From Paenibacillus massiliensis subsp. panacisoli DSM 21345 (lineage in GTDB: Bacteria > Bacillota > Bacilli > Paenibacillales > Paenibacillaceae): a stretch of 64,000 nt of DNA. The position numbers and the translations under genes are program-made. Below are positions 8,592 to 17,656 of this stretch, one piece after another. Below the pieces are notes generated by a model. The model was given only the letters and a program-made list of their open reading frames with translations. It ran no database searches and had not been told where the DNA came from. Location: positions 62,001-126,000 of the forward strand of contig NZ_KE384536.1 in the NCBI RefSeq assembly GCF_000426545.1. Direction: 5' to 3'. The number at the start of each line of letters is the position of its first letter. The first letter of the stretch is position 1.

Positions 8592-8627
8592 CAAAAAGGA
8601 TTAAGAACTCGTAAGTTCTTAATCCTT
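8592..8627 (-). terminator. Strong terminator of the amidase gene
   Basis: AAGGATTAAGAACT (8596-8609) and AGTTCTTAATCCTT (8614-8627) form a perfect 14-base stem with a four-base loop. On the minus strand it ends in five Ts, so it terminates the amidase transcript. Confidence 0.85.
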
Positions 8628-8677
8628 TCTATTTTGTCCCTCCGCTACGTTTGTTCCGACTGCTTCAAAGCTGTGGT

Positions 8678-9253
8678 CTATTCAATAGGTGGCAGCGTAT
8701 TAACGAAGCTTCTGATACCGCTCGCAATCGCCTGTGCACACTTCTGCTTGTTCGCTACCAATGTGCTGCGATCAGATGCGGCATCAATGAACAGCAGCTC
8801 TGGCAGAATCGCCCAAGCCTTGGTGTTCTTAGGATCAATGACATAGATATTAGTGCCGTTACGCCCGCTAGGTGCCTTCTTCACCCCACGGTTAGCCTTA
8901 CCCAGAGAGCCTACCAGAGCATTATTCACATATCTCGCCAGCGATGCTGTGTTACTGCTTGCGTTATCGTGAATCCATGTCTCGAATCCTGTACCACCGC
9001 CCGCATTCACATGGAGACTCACGAAGATCGACGCCCCAAAATCATTAGAAGCCTTGGAGCGAGCGGCTAGCTGCGGGAAAGTATCCGTCGTACGGCTCAT
9101 TTGTACCGTAGCACGCGATTTTTCAAGCTCTGTTTTCAGAAACTTTCCGACTTCCAGTACGATATCTGCTTCCTCATAACCCCCACCGACTGCACCTGGA
9201 TCAGAACCTCCGTGACCTGGATCAATAAAAATTTTGTACCCTTTGAGTGGCAT
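8678..9253 (-). CDS. N-acetylmuramoyl-L-alanine amidase, family 3
   Basis: A 191-residue zinc amidase that cuts the bond between muramic acid and the stem peptide of peptidoglycan. The zinc ligands are seen in IDPGHGGSDPGAVG (His), GGYEEADIVLEV (Glu) and FVSLHVNAG (His); the catalytic glutamate is in AILPELLFIDAASD. There is no signal peptide and no wall-binding domain, so this is a bare catalytic unit as in sporulation or germination amidases and prophage lysins. The start at MPLKGYKIF is supported by a GAAAGGGTG site. A large 18-bp inverted repeat sits just upstream of this site. A strong terminator follows. Confidence 0.9.
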   Translation of the reverse strand: MPLKGYKIFIDPGHGGSDPGAVGGGYEEADIVLEVGKFLKTELEKSRATVQMSRTTDTFPQLAARSKASNDFGASIFVSLHVNAGGGTGFETWIHDNASSNTASLARYVNNALVGSLGKANRGVKKAPSGRNGTNIYVIDPKNTKAWAILPELLFIDAASDRSTLVANKQKCAQAIASGIRSFVNTLPPIE

Positions 9254-9266
9254 AAGACCAACACCC

Positions 9267-9312
9267 TTTCCTATATAAGTGAAGTGGATGACCCCTTCAC
9301 TTATATAGGAAA
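9267..9312. repeat. 18-bp perfect inverted repeat upstream of the amidase
   Basis: The left arm at 9267-9284 (TTTCCTATATAAGTGAAG) and the right arm at 9295-9312 are perfectly complementary, with a 10-base loop. It lies 14 bases before the amidase start, and one arm includes the AGGAAA beside the ribosome binding site. It could be a translation-blocking hairpin or a dimeric repressor site. Confidence 0.85.
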
Positions 9313-9351
9313 TATTGGTGCATGCTTTACAACCTGTGCAGCGAATAAATA

Positions 9352-9380
9352 CAAAAAGGACCACACCTAGTGCGGTCCTT
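9352..9380 (-). terminator. Terminator of pyruvate kinase
   Basis: On the minus strand, AAGGACCGCAC pairs with GTGTGGTCCTT around a three-base loop and is followed by TTTTTGT. It lies 35 bases after the pyk stop codon. Confidence 0.85.
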
Positions 9381-9414
9381 ACTGCTAATGACATCTTTAA
9401 TAAGTAAAGATCAG

Positions 9415-10830
9415 CTATACCTTCAATACCTTGATCAGGTTCGTATTTCCTGTCTGACCAATGGGTACACCTGCGGACAGGACAATCGTATCTCCCTGCT
9501 GGATATAGCCAGTCTTAATGGCATTCCGGGTGGAGGATTCGAACATCTCATCCGTCGTCGCTACCTTGTCGCCCTTTACCGGAATTACACCGGAGAGGAG
9601 ACAGATTTTGGCCAGCACTTCTTCATGCTGAGTAACTGCGATAATCGGAGCTTCTGGGCGGTATTTGGATACCATACGCGCAGTGAAGCCACTCTCTGTA
9701 GAAGTGATAATCGCCTTGGCGTTCAGCTCAAGCGAAGCACTCACTGTACTTTGACTGATAATCTGCGTAATATCTGTAGCCTGCTGAGCACGCTTCTTGT
9801 CGAACTGCTCACGATAGTCAATGATAGACTCTGCTTTTCTCGCAATGCTTGCCATCGTCTTCACGGACGGGATTGGATATTTACCCGCTGCGGATTCGCC
9901 AGACAGCATCACGACATCGGCCCCCTGTACAACTGCGTTGAATACGTCACTGACTTCAGCGCGTGTAGGACGCGGGTTCACCTGCATCGACTCCAGCATG
10001 TGTGTAGCTACGATAACCGGCTTGCCTGCCAGATTGCATTTGTCGATCATTTCCTTCTGCATCATAGGTACTTCTTCAATCGGCACCTCTACCCCGAGGT
10101 CACCACGGGCAACCATGATGCCGTCCGAAGCTTCGATAATCGCATCCAGATTTCTCATGCCCTCTTCATTCTCAATCTTGGAGATGATCTGTACATGACC
10201 CGCATTATGCTTCTCCAGAATGGCACGAATCTCACGGATATCCTCTGCTTTTCTTACGAAGGATGCTGCAATAATCTCGACCTTATTCTCGATGCCGAAC
10301 TGAATATGCATGACATCACGCTCTGTCACCCCTGGTAGAGAGGTAGCAATGCCTGGCAGGTTAACGCCCTTACGCGGCTTCAGGTTAGCTCCGCTAACGA
10401 TGTTACAGCGGATCTCCGTGCCTTCAACAGCTTGTACTGTCAAATCTACCAGACCATCGTCGATCAGGATGCGGTCTCCAGCCTTCACGTCCTTCGTCAG
10501 ATCAGGATAGTTCACGGAGATGCGATCAGAATCACCCAGAATCTCCTCTGTCGTCAGCGTCACTTCATTTCCGGTCTTCAGCTCACAAGAGGCTTCCTTA
10601 AGCTTACCGATCCGAACCTCGGGTCCCTTGATATCCATCATAATAGGTACAAAAGTATTCAGCTCTGCGGCGGCCTGACGGACACTCTCCATCCGCTTGA
10701 CATGCTCGTCCAGCTCCCCGTGAGCCATATTTAAACGGGCCACAGTCATCCCCGCCTGTATCATTTCTTTCAGTACGGGTACTGTGTCACTTGCCGGACC
10801 AATTGTACAAATAATTTTTGTTTTTTGCAT
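9415..10830 (-). CDS. pyk: Pyruvate kinase
   Basis: A 471-residue cytoplasmic enzyme that converts phosphoenolpyruvate and ADP to pyruvate and ATP, the last step of glycolysis. It begins MQKTKIICTIGPASD and shows the ARLNMAHGELDEH substrate loop, the IMMDIKGPEVRIG strand, the active-site lysine motif IISKIENEEGMRNLDAII, and the GIMVARGDLGVEVP and VVMLSGESAAGKYP signatures. The C-terminal regulatory domain ends the protein. It lacks the extra PEP-utiliser-like C-terminal domain that makes Bacillus and Geobacillus enzymes about 585 residues, so it may be a second, shorter isozyme. It is a single gene, not next to pfkA. Confidence 0.95.
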   Translation of the reverse strand: MQKTKIICTIGPASDTVPVLKEMIQAGMTVARLNMAHGELDEHVKRMESVRQAAAELNTFVPIMMDIKGPEVRIGKLKEASCELKTGNEVTLTTEEILGDSDRISVNYPDLTKDVKAGDRILIDDGLVDLTVQAVEGTEIRCNIVSGANLKPRKGVNLPGIATSLPGVTERDVMHIQFGIENKVEIIAASFVRKAEDIREIRAILEKHNAGHVQIISKIENEEGMRNLDAIIEASDGIMVARGDLGVEVPIEEVPMMQKEMIDKCNLAGKPVIVATHMLESMQVNPRPTRAEVSDVFNAVVQGADVVMLSGESAAGKYPIPSVKTMASIARKAESIIDYREQFDKKRAQQATDITQIISQSTVSASLELNAKAIITSTESGFTARMVSKYRPEAPIIAVTQHEEVLAKICLLSGVIPVKGDKVATTDEMFESSTRNAIKTGYIQQGDTIVLSAGVPIGQTGNTNLIKVLKV

Positions 10831-11033
10831 GGATGCAAATCCTCCTTGATCACATTTTGCAATCTTTTGATCTCAATCGCTTCCGCTCCAGAGAACAAAT
10901 ATGATACAGACGTAGGTAATTACTACGCCTGATCTATTGCTTGTGGAGATCGCGCTTGGATGTGTGCAAAATGCTCTGATTATTTGTCGCTTCTTGTCTA
11001 TTGTAGCCTTACTCGTGTATGGAAACTATGAAA

Positions 11034-11095
11034 TATAGTACAGCTTTTGAACTATAGTACAGTATACTGGAACAGTAGTAGCCATGTTCTATAAT
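11034..11095 (+). promoter_or_regulatory. Direct-repeat operator and -10 element before an AraC gene
   Basis: TATAGTACAG occurs at 11034-11043 and again at 11053-11062, a 19-base period close to the one helical-turn-pair spacing typical of AraC-family half-sites. A TATAAT follows at 11090-11095. The arrangement suggests autoregulation of the downstream AraC gene. Confidence 0.45.
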
Positions 11096-11162
11096 AGCCT
11101 GATTAACATCCATGAATGATCTTCACGCAACATCGTTCACCGAGAGGAGGATGAGGGACGAA

Positions 11163-11996
11163 ATGCTTGAATTAACAGCGGTTAGACAGGACCACGGCAC
11201 CGAATGGTATGAATCCGCGCCCAAAGGGAGTGAGCTATGCCAACTGGTCGTCCTGACATTTGGAAAATGTGTATATTGGGTGAAGGATCAGAAATATATT
11301 CTCGATAAGGGTGACATTTTATACATTCCTACAGGTGTATCTTATTATGGCAAAAGTATCCCTACCTTGTTCCACACCAAGTATGTCGTATTATGGAAGC
11401 CTCTTCTGCATACAACCTTCATAGAAAGGGAAGAGGAGAGTAAGGGAATGACACGGGTGGATGCCTTAACCTTGCCTCTGTTACTACTGCCATCTCCACT
11501 TCATCTCAAGCCCGGATGCTACGATCTGATCCATGAGCGAATCAAGCTTGCGCAGCAGCATTGGTCGGATCGGCCACCCTATTATCGGATTATGGCGGCA
11601 ACGTTATGTATGGAGGCCCTCATTCATTTGAATATGGAGTGGGATCGCGGTGAAGTGACGCCAGAGCACCATCGCCATGTAGACCGTATGAAGGAATACA
11701 TTCAGATTCACTATCGCAAGAGAATTACCAAGGATGAGCTTGGGGACGTCATTCAAAAATCTCCTGGCTATGCGGCTACCTTGCTGCGGCGAGTAACGGG
11801 CCGAACCATCAGTGAGCATGTCCATAGTCAACGGATCAAGACAGCCACCTATATGTTGACCGAATCGAGACTGAGCATCGCGGAGATCGCCGAATATGTG
11901 GGTTATAGTGATGTCTCTTATTTTTACCGGATATTCAAGCGGCATATGGGACATCCCCCATCCGAGATTCTTCACCAGCGCTCCAATGTTCAGTGA
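11163..11996 (+). CDS. AraC family transcriptional regulator
   Basis: A DNA-binding regulator of about 277 residues. The N-terminal half is a cupin-like sensor (KYILDKGDILYIPTGVSYYG), the usual sugar-binding pocket of the family. The C-terminal 100 residues hold the two helix-turn-helix motifs: ITKDELGDVIQKSPGYAATLLRRVTGRTISEHV and LSIAEIAEYVGYSDVSYFYRIFKRHMGHPPSE. I prefer the ATG at 11163 (GAGGG five bases before); ATGs at 11151 and 11112 are alternatives. It points towards the GH4 gene and shares the intergenic space with it, but the two are convergent, so its target is uncertain. Confidence 0.88.
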   Translation: MLELTAVRQDHGTEWYESAPKGSELCQLVVLTFGKCVYWVKDQKYILDKGDILYIPTGVSYYGKSIPTLFHTKYVVLWKPLLHTTFIEREEESKGMTRVDALTLPLLLLPSPLHLKPGCYDLIHERIKLAQQHWSDRPPYYRIMAATLCMEALIHLNMEWDRGEVTPEHHRHVDRMKEYIQIHYRKRITKDELGDVIQKSPGYAATLLRRVTGRTISEHVHSQRIKTATYMLTESRLSIAEIAEYVGYSDVSYFYRIFKRHMGHPPSEILHQRSNVQ

Positions 11997-12011
11997 CAGA
12001 CTATAGGCTAT

Positions 12012-12052
12012 AAAAAAAACAGATCGCAGTACCTAACGTACCTTGATCTGTT
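12012..12052 (-). terminator. Terminator of the GH4 glycosidase gene
   Basis: AACAGATC (12018-12025) pairs with GATCTGTT (12045-12052), and read on the minus strand the hairpin is followed by a run of Ts (the A tract at 12012-12019). It fits the end of the leftward glycosidase transcript. Confidence 0.65.
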
Positions 12053-12137
12053 ATCTCATTCATCGGCATTCAAGTAGCTCTATTGAGAGTTGGCTTGACC
12101 ACACCGTATAAGAGGTGGCTCAATTCCATAAAATCGT

Positions 12138-13643
12138 TTATTGTTCTACCTTCTCACGATCCTTGCCTTTATCCGACTCTCCTGCATTCTTGCTGGCGGC
12201 CTCACGATCCTGCTGCATCTCCTCTACTGTCTTCACCTTGAGGCGGGCAGCACCATTATAATTCTTTGTCGAGATGAGATTCCCCGCCGCCAGCCGTTGC
12301 TCTGCCGCAGCAATAGCTTCACTATACTGCGGTAGCCATTGAGCCTGGGCAACGAGCATCTCATCAACCATCTGCCAGATTTCCTTAGGGTTACACACCG
12401 CTCCTACGAGCGGGTCCATCATAAAGGCCTGACGCAGCAATTGATCATCCCCACGTACAGCCGCTTCTACGGCCAGACGTTGAACCGAAATGCTCACATT
12501 GCACACAGCGGCTGGGCCCAGTGGCAATTCCCCTACATATGGCATGGATATACCATTGCGATCTACATATCCAGGTGCCTCGATAATAGCATCATCAGGC
12601 AGGTTAGTGATGATCCCGTTGTTAATCGTGTTGAAATGACCGCGATACACCCGTCCCGTTTCCAGCCCTTCGATAATATAGGAGCCATGCTCCTGACCTC
12701 GCTTTTCTGGAAGGAATCGCATTGGCTCCTCCTTCATCCAGTTCGGGAAATCCGTCTCGAACCAGTTGCGTCCTTCGGTGCATACCCGCAGGTATCCTCC
12801 CGTCTCCCCATTAATCCAGCTGCCCAGATCGATCCAATCCTGTATCTCTTCCGGACGTTTACGGTACCAAGGTACGTATTCACTCAGATGACCGTTAGAT
12901 TCGGTACTGTAATAACCGAAGCGGCGCAGCATGTCAATACGCACTTTCTCTGTACGACTGAATTCCGGGTGTCGCTCGAACGCCCCCAGCAATCCGGCGG
13001 TTAGATCCTTGCCCTCATGCGAGGCCTTGATATACCACGTCTGATGGTTAATGCCTGCGCAGACAATATTTACGTCATCCATCTCCAGACCATATACCTC
13101 CGCAATCTGGCGGTGTCCATGCTGAACGCCGTGACATAGACCAATCGTGCGCACGCCACCGTACTTATTGCACGCCCATGTCAGCATCGCCATCGGATTC
13201 GCGTAGTTAAGTAACAACACATCCGGTGCACTCAGCTCGCGTATGTCCTTGCAGATGTTCAGCATCTCGGCGATACCGCGCTGACCATACATGATACCGC
13301 CAGCACACAGCGTATCCCCAACACATTGATCGACTCCATATTTCAGCGGGATATCCACATCGGTTGCAAAAGCTTCCAGTCCGCCCACACGAATGGTACA
13401 AAATACATACTTCGCATCCTTCAGTGCTTCTCGTCGATCCGTCGTCGCTTGAATCACAATATTCAGGCCATTCTCATGAATGTCTCGCTGGCATAACTCT
13501 GTCACCATGTCCAGATTTTTCTGGTGAATGTCGCAGAACGCCACCTCAACATTGCTGAATTCCGGCACAGATAACAGATCCCGCAGCAGCCCTCTCGTGA
13601 ATCCGACGCTGCCAGCCCCAATAAAAGCCACCTTAAAAGACAT
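12138..13643 (-). CDS. Glycoside hydrolase family 4, alpha-galactosidase/alpha-glucosidase type
   Basis: A 501-residue intracellular glycosidase of the unusual NAD- and metal-dependent GH4 family, which cleaves by oxidation and elimination. The N-terminus has the Rossmann motif FIGAGSVGFTRG. The metal-binding region shows NYANPMAMLTWA, GLCHGVQHG with the ligand cysteine, and AGINHQTWY with the ligand histidine. Melibiases I know carry CHSV at this site, so CHGV leaves the sugar specificity open between galactose, glucose and uronic acids. The start at 13643 has GGGAGG upstream. The C-terminal 25 residues are rich in Lys and Glu. An AraC regulator lies directly upstream on the same strand. Confidence 0.87.
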   Translation of the reverse strand: MSFKVAFIGAGSVGFTRGLLRDLLSVPEFSNVEVAFCDIHQKNLDMVTELCQRDIHENGLNIVIQATTDRREALKDAKYVFCTIRVGGLEAFATDVDIPLKYGVDQCVGDTLCAGGIMYGQRGIAEMLNICKDIRELSAPDVLLLNYANPMAMLTWACNKYGGVRTIGLCHGVQHGHRQIAEVYGLEMDDVNIVCAGINHQTWYIKASHEGKDLTAGLLGAFERHPEFSRTEKVRIDMLRRFGYYSTESNGHLSEYVPWYRKRPEEIQDWIDLGSWINGETGGYLRVCTEGRNWFETDFPNWMKEEPMRFLPEKRGQEHGSYIIEGLETGRVYRGHFNTINNGIITNLPDDAIIEAPGYVDRNGISMPYVGELPLGPAAVCNVSISVQRLAVEAAVRGDDQLLRQAFMMDPLVGAVCNPKEIWQMVDEMLVAQAQWLPQYSEAIAAAEQRLAAGNLISTKNYNGAARLKVKTVEEMQQDREAASKNAGESDKGKDREKVEQ

Positions 13644-13783
13644 GTCTAATATCCTCCCGCATCCGAAGACTGTGCCTCGGCTAATGATGTGTCGCTTATG
13701 GAGACATTGTAGCAACAACCGCGGGAGAGTCGTTATCAAAATCATGACCTATTCAAGTATATAATGTCAAAAATCCTAACTTC

Positions 13784-14911
13784 CTACTCAGGATACTGTC
13801 TGACCTGCCGCTCCATAGAAGTGCGATATTCCACAGGAGCAAGCCCCGTATACTTTTTGAATAGCATATGAAAATACTGCCGACTGCCCACGCCCACGTA
13901 ATCAGAGATATCTGAGACCTGAATGTCGGTTTGCTGCAGCAGCATTTTCGCTTTTTCCATGCGTAGAGTCGTCAGATAATTCGTGGGTGTTAGACCTGTA
14001 TGTTTACGAAAAATACGATGTAAATACCCTGGATGCAAATTGACAGCAGAGGCGATGTCCTTCATCTGAATGCTGCGGTCCATATTTTGATGCATGAACT
14101 CCACGCACCGTTTGACATACGATTCAGTCTGGTCTAGCGTGCTCCTACTCTGTTCGATATACAGGCGGGCGACTCTCACCAGCAACTGGATGAACAATGT
14201 ACGAACCAATGTACCCTGCTCGGGCAACTGCAGATTACGAGCCTCTCGTGGGCGAACCCGTTCCCCCTGATCCAGAACGCGAGGTATAATGGGCACTGCA
14301 TCGGCAGGCTTGGAGGTGAGCATTGTATCAGAATAAGGACTAGCGAAAGGACTGGGTACCCGATCAGACAGGAGACTCGGCTCGTCACTACCCACGGAGC
14401 TGGCTGCGGAACGGAATCTCGCCTCAGCAATCAGCCCCCGTTGATCCAACTCCAGCACGAGACTCTTCAAAATGTGGTACACCTCCTCAGGGTCGGACAG
14501 CACTACATACGGTGCCGCGCTGTTCAGCAATTCCTCCACTTCTTCCTCCTCAAGTGCGAGCTGACGAATGGACGGCTTGTCTGGTGATACCTTCGCAAAG
14601 CCAAATTCCACATTGAGCATCCGGCAGGGAACACCATCCTCAACCAGCAGACGATGCGGTACGCCTGCATCCAGAAGGATGAATTGTCCCTTTTTCAACA
14701 CGGCCTGCTCCACTATTCCATTCTCCATCTTCACGTCTACCCTGCACGTACCAGAGATGATGTACATGATTTCGGTAGAGTCATGTTCATGGTAGGACAT
14801 ACGGTAGTTGCTCCACTGCTTGTAATAATAGGCGTAGAATCGTGGGCCATAGTCCTCTCTGCGTAAATCATTCTGGAATAGACTTCCCGTCCTTCTGTCC
14901 TGGTGATTCAC
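13784..14911 (-). CDS. AraC family transcriptional regulator
   Basis: A regulator of 375 residues from the GTG at 14911, which has AAGGGAGGG eight bases upstream; an in-frame ATG at 14929 overlaps that site and is less likely. The N-terminal cupin sensor shows the HDSTEIMYIISGTCRVDV and KGQFILLDAGVPHRL strands. A long variable linker (about residues 175-245, Ser/Pro/Arg-rich) separates it from two helix-turn-helix motifs (IQMKDIASAVNLHPGYLHRIF and IQVSDISDYVGVGSRQYFHMLF). It lies 140 bases upstream of the GH4 gene on the same strand and is the likely regulator of that gene. Confidence 0.9.
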   Translation of the reverse strand: MNHQDRRTGSLFQNDLRREDYGPRFYAYYYKQWSNYRMSYHEHDSTEIMYIISGTCRVDVKMENGIVEQAVLKKGQFILLDAGVPHRLLVEDGVPCRMLNVEFGFAKVSPDKPSIRQLALEEEEVEELLNSAAPYVVLSDPEEVYHILKSLVLELDQRGLIAEARFRSAASSVGSDEPSLLSDRVPSPFASPYSDTMLTSKPADAVPIIPRVLDQGERVRPREARNLQLPEQGTLVRTLFIQLLVRVARLYIEQSRSTLDQTESYVKRCVEFMHQNMDRSIQMKDIASAVNLHPGYLHRIFRKHTGLTPTNYLTTLRMEKAKMLLQQTDIQVSDISDYVGVGSRQYFHMLFKKYTGLAPVEYRTSMERQVRQYPE

Positions 14912-15056
14912 AGGTGTCCCTCCCTTCATATCCCTTCATTTAGCCTAGCCTACAATATTCTTGCATCCTATATCCGAACTTTACTTTAACTTTTATTCTG
15001 GATCAAGAATCGGTCCGCGACGGAACCTCAAGCTACACTATAAAAATATCGACAGC

Positions 15057-15080
15057 AAAAGAGCCCGCTATAGCGGACTC
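15057..15080 (-). terminator. Terminator of the Gfo/Idh/MocA gene
   Basis: On the minus strand GAGTCCGC pairs with GCGGGCTC (one wobble) around TATA and is followed by TTTTGC. It lies 35 bases after the oxidoreductase stop. Confidence 0.7.
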
Positions 15081-15114
15081 CCTGTTGGCTATCAAATAAA
15101 GTGTTCTCTTCTCG

Positions 15115-16410
15115 TCATGACCAGCGAATCAGATCATCCACCTGTACTGGCTGTCCTGTACGGATCGAGCGATTGGCCGCGATCCCTGTTAGTATGGACC
15201 AAGCCCCATCCTGATGAGAGGCGGCCCGCTGGAAGCGATCCTCCAGTGGCTCTCCGAAGATATCCTGCAGCAGCAATGGGTCGCCGCCGCCGTGTCCTCC
15301 AGCTTGCTCCACAATCTCCACATCATACGGCTCGGCATCAATCGGATAGACACGAATGTGCTTGGACTTCAAGGCTCCTTCGTCCGCCTTCTCCCCGCCA
15401 GAGTTCACATACGATTTCTCCGTGATCCGCACCTCGATGCGTCCCTTCGTGCCGTTAAATACGATAATGAAGCCTTCCCACGGCATATAGGCATTTAATG
15501 TGTAGTTCATAACAGCCTTGTTCCGGTATTTCACCATGACATGCATGCTGTCTTCAATGCTGATATTATCGCCAAATACACTCTGATCACGCAGATAGCC
15601 ATCCTCGTGCTCCGCATCCAGGTACATTTGCTTCAATCGCTCGTTCCGATCCAGATGCAGTGCGAACGGGTCATTCTCTGCAGCCTTACTACCATAAGCC
15701 CGGCTATAGAACTCAGTCACGCCCCGCTTCTCAGCATTCTCCTTGCCATAGAAACGCAGGTCGCCTTGGGCGTACACGGTCGCAGGCTTGGAACCGAGCC
15801 AGAAGTTCATCAGGTCGAAATGATGCGTAGACTTGTGGACGAGCAATCCACCGCTATTGCGCTTGTCACGATGCCATCTGCGGAAGTAGTCCGCCCCATG
15901 CTCCGTATTCAGCAGCCACTCAAAGTTCACCGAGATGACCTCGCCGATCACATCATCCATAATCAGCTCACGAATCTTCGTATTATGCGGAGCATAGCGA
16001 TAATTGAAGGTCACGCGTAGCTTGCGCCCTGTGCGCTCCACGGCATCCAGAATGGCCTGACACTTCTCCTCATCCACCGTCATCGGCTTCTCGGAGATCA
16101 CGTCGCAGCCCAGCTCCATCGCACGAATAATGTAGTCATGATGTGTTCGGTCCACTGTCGTTACCAGCACGACATCTGGCTTCACCTCCGCAATCATGCG
16201 TTCGAACTCATGTGCCTTATAGGTAGGCACTGTATGGTATTGATATTTATCCGCCAGCAAATGGTTCGCAAAATCCATGCGTGTCTGATTCACATCACAA
16301 AGCGCCACGAGCTCGGAGGTCTCTTGAAAGGTCGTAACCAATTCACCATAAAAAAACTCCGCTCTTCCACCGGTTCCTACAATCGCATAGCTCTTCTTCG
16401 TCAAGATCAT
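15115..16410 (-). CDS. Gfo/Idh/MocA family NAD(P)-dependent oxidoreductase
   Basis: A 431-residue cytoplasmic sugar or inositol oxidoreductase. The Rossmann domain begins SYAIVGTGGRAEF and includes the DVVLVTTVDRTHHDYI strand and the conserved lysine motif DVISEKPMTVDEEKC (EKP). The C-terminal substrate domain holds the HKSTHHFDLMNFWLG motif with the catalytic-type histidine. Substrate cannot be told from sequence. The start is the ATG at 16410 after GAGGAG. It is transcribed divergently from an AraC regulator at 16622, with a 210-base shared control region, which suggests that regulator controls it. Confidence 0.9.
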   Translation of the reverse strand: MILTKKSYAIVGTGGRAEFFYGELVTTFQETSELVALCDVNQTRMDFANHLLADKYQYHTVPTYKAHEFERMIAEVKPDVVLVTTVDRTHHDYIIRAMELGCDVISEKPMTVDEEKCQAILDAVERTGRKLRVTFNYRYAPHNTKIRELIMDDVIGEVISVNFEWLLNTEHGADYFRRWHRDKRNSGGLLVHKSTHHFDLMNFWLGSKPATVYAQGDLRFYGKENAEKRGVTEFYSRAYGSKAAENDPFALHLDRNERLKQMYLDAEHEDGYLRDQSVFGDNISIEDSMHVMVKYRNKAVMNYTLNAYMPWEGFIIVFNGTKGRIEVRITEKSYVNSGGEKADEGALKSKHIRVYPIDAEPYDVEIVEQAGGHGGGDPLLLQDIFGEPLEDRFQRAASHQDGAWSILTGIAANRSIRTGQPVQVDDLIRWS

Positions 16411-16621
16411 CACAGCTCCTCTGATTGGGCTGACAGGCTGCCCTGTCCAGCTGACATTGATTAACTTGACTCCATTTTATAGTATAAGAAATATCATTTT
16501 CTAAGCATTTATTAGCCCTTTGAGCTATAATTATGCATATCTTAACCAATCAACACGCCCAAATGATAGCGCTTAATATTTTACTTTTTGCCAAGCTCAT
16601 TCGTTAACGAGAGGAGCCTTT

Positions 16622-17446
16622 ATGCATACCGACTATCTATTTGAAATTGAGCAGGTCAGGCGTACAGAGCAGTTCGATATGATGACTGACCATTTCCATG
16701 ATTCGTACGAGATTTACTATTTGCTGGACGGTGAGCGATATTATTATATTCATAACCGCCTATATGCCTTGCAGGCCGGCGATCTGATTGTCATTAATAA
16801 AAACGAACTTCATCGCACCACGAACAAAGGACCGGCGGGACACGAGCGTATACTGATCAACTTCGATGACCGTTTCATACGTAAGGCACTGGATATCCAT
16901 CAGGATAGCCAGCCACTGCTCCCGAACCAGAACTTCCTTCTCCGCCCCGATTCGAGAGAACAGGAGGCCATCCGGGAGATGATGTCAGCCATGCTGCGGG
17001 AGCAAGTGCAGGAGCTTTCCTTCAAGCTGCTCTGTCAGCAGTCTCTTCTTGTCCAGCTTCTGATACTGATTCGGCGCATTCAGGCTGCGGGTCACTCGCC
17101 GATCATCCCCGAACGAAGCGAGAAGCAAGAGCGTGTGTACGAGATTATCGAGCATTTAAATCAGGAATACACCCGCCGCCTGACACTCGAAGACATTGCG
17201 GATGTCTTTTACATCAGTAGTCCGTACCTCTGTCGAATCTTCAAGGAGACCACCGGGTTCACGGTCATTGAGTATTTGAATTATGTCCGCATTCGCCAGG
17301 CACAGGAGTTGCTGCGTGAGACCAGCTGGCGAGTAACCCGCATCGCTGAGAGCACAGGCTTCGACAGCATCGCCCATTTCGGAAGAGTGTTCAAGCAAAT
17401 GACCAATCGTACGCCGTTGCAATACCGCAAGCAATACCAGATTTAG
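16622..17446 (+). CDS. AraC family transcriptional regulator
   Basis: A 274-residue sugar-responsive activator. The N-terminal cupin domain carries HFHDSYEIYYLLDGERYYY and LQAGDLIVINKNELHRT; the C-terminal DNA-binding domain has RRLTLEDIADVFYISSPYLCRIFKE and RVTRIAESTGFDSIAHFGRVFKQM. GAGAGGAG lies upstream of the ATG. The gene diverges from the Gfo/Idh/MocA oxidoreductase; an AGCGCTTAA motif near 16568 lies between the two. The expected role is activation of the divergent gene, but only the arrangement supports it. Confidence 0.9.
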   Translation: MHTDYLFEIEQVRRTEQFDMMTDHFHDSYEIYYLLDGERYYYIHNRLYALQAGDLIVINKNELHRTTNKGPAGHERILINFDDRFIRKALDIHQDSQPLLPNQNFLLRPDSREQEAIREMMSAMLREQVQELSFKLLCQQSLLVQLLILIRRIQAAGHSPIIPERSEKQERVYEIIEHLNQEYTRRLTLEDIADVFYISSPYLCRIFKETTGFTVIEYLNYVRIRQAQELLRETSWRVTRIAESTGFDSIAHFGRVFKQMTNRTPLQYRKQYQI

Positions 17447-17656
17447 TGCGAAAGGGTTGCTCCAGTGTAGAAATCACCGCTTACCGCTTACAGGTCCCCC
17501 TACACAATTGTGCAGGGACAATCAGGCGCTTCCCAGGCATTTACAAGCCTTTCTACCCATATGAAGGAGGATACATATTCTGTAAAATAGTTTAGATGAG
17601 CATAGCAGTTCAATACCATTTTTGTACAGCATGAGAAGCGAAAGGTTGTGTAAGCC

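Noticed and set aside
9370-10338. A 322-codon open frame on the plus strand across pyruvate kinase
   Set aside because: It is wholly antisense to pyk, lacks a ribosome site and any recognisable motif; its length reflects codon bias of the real gene.
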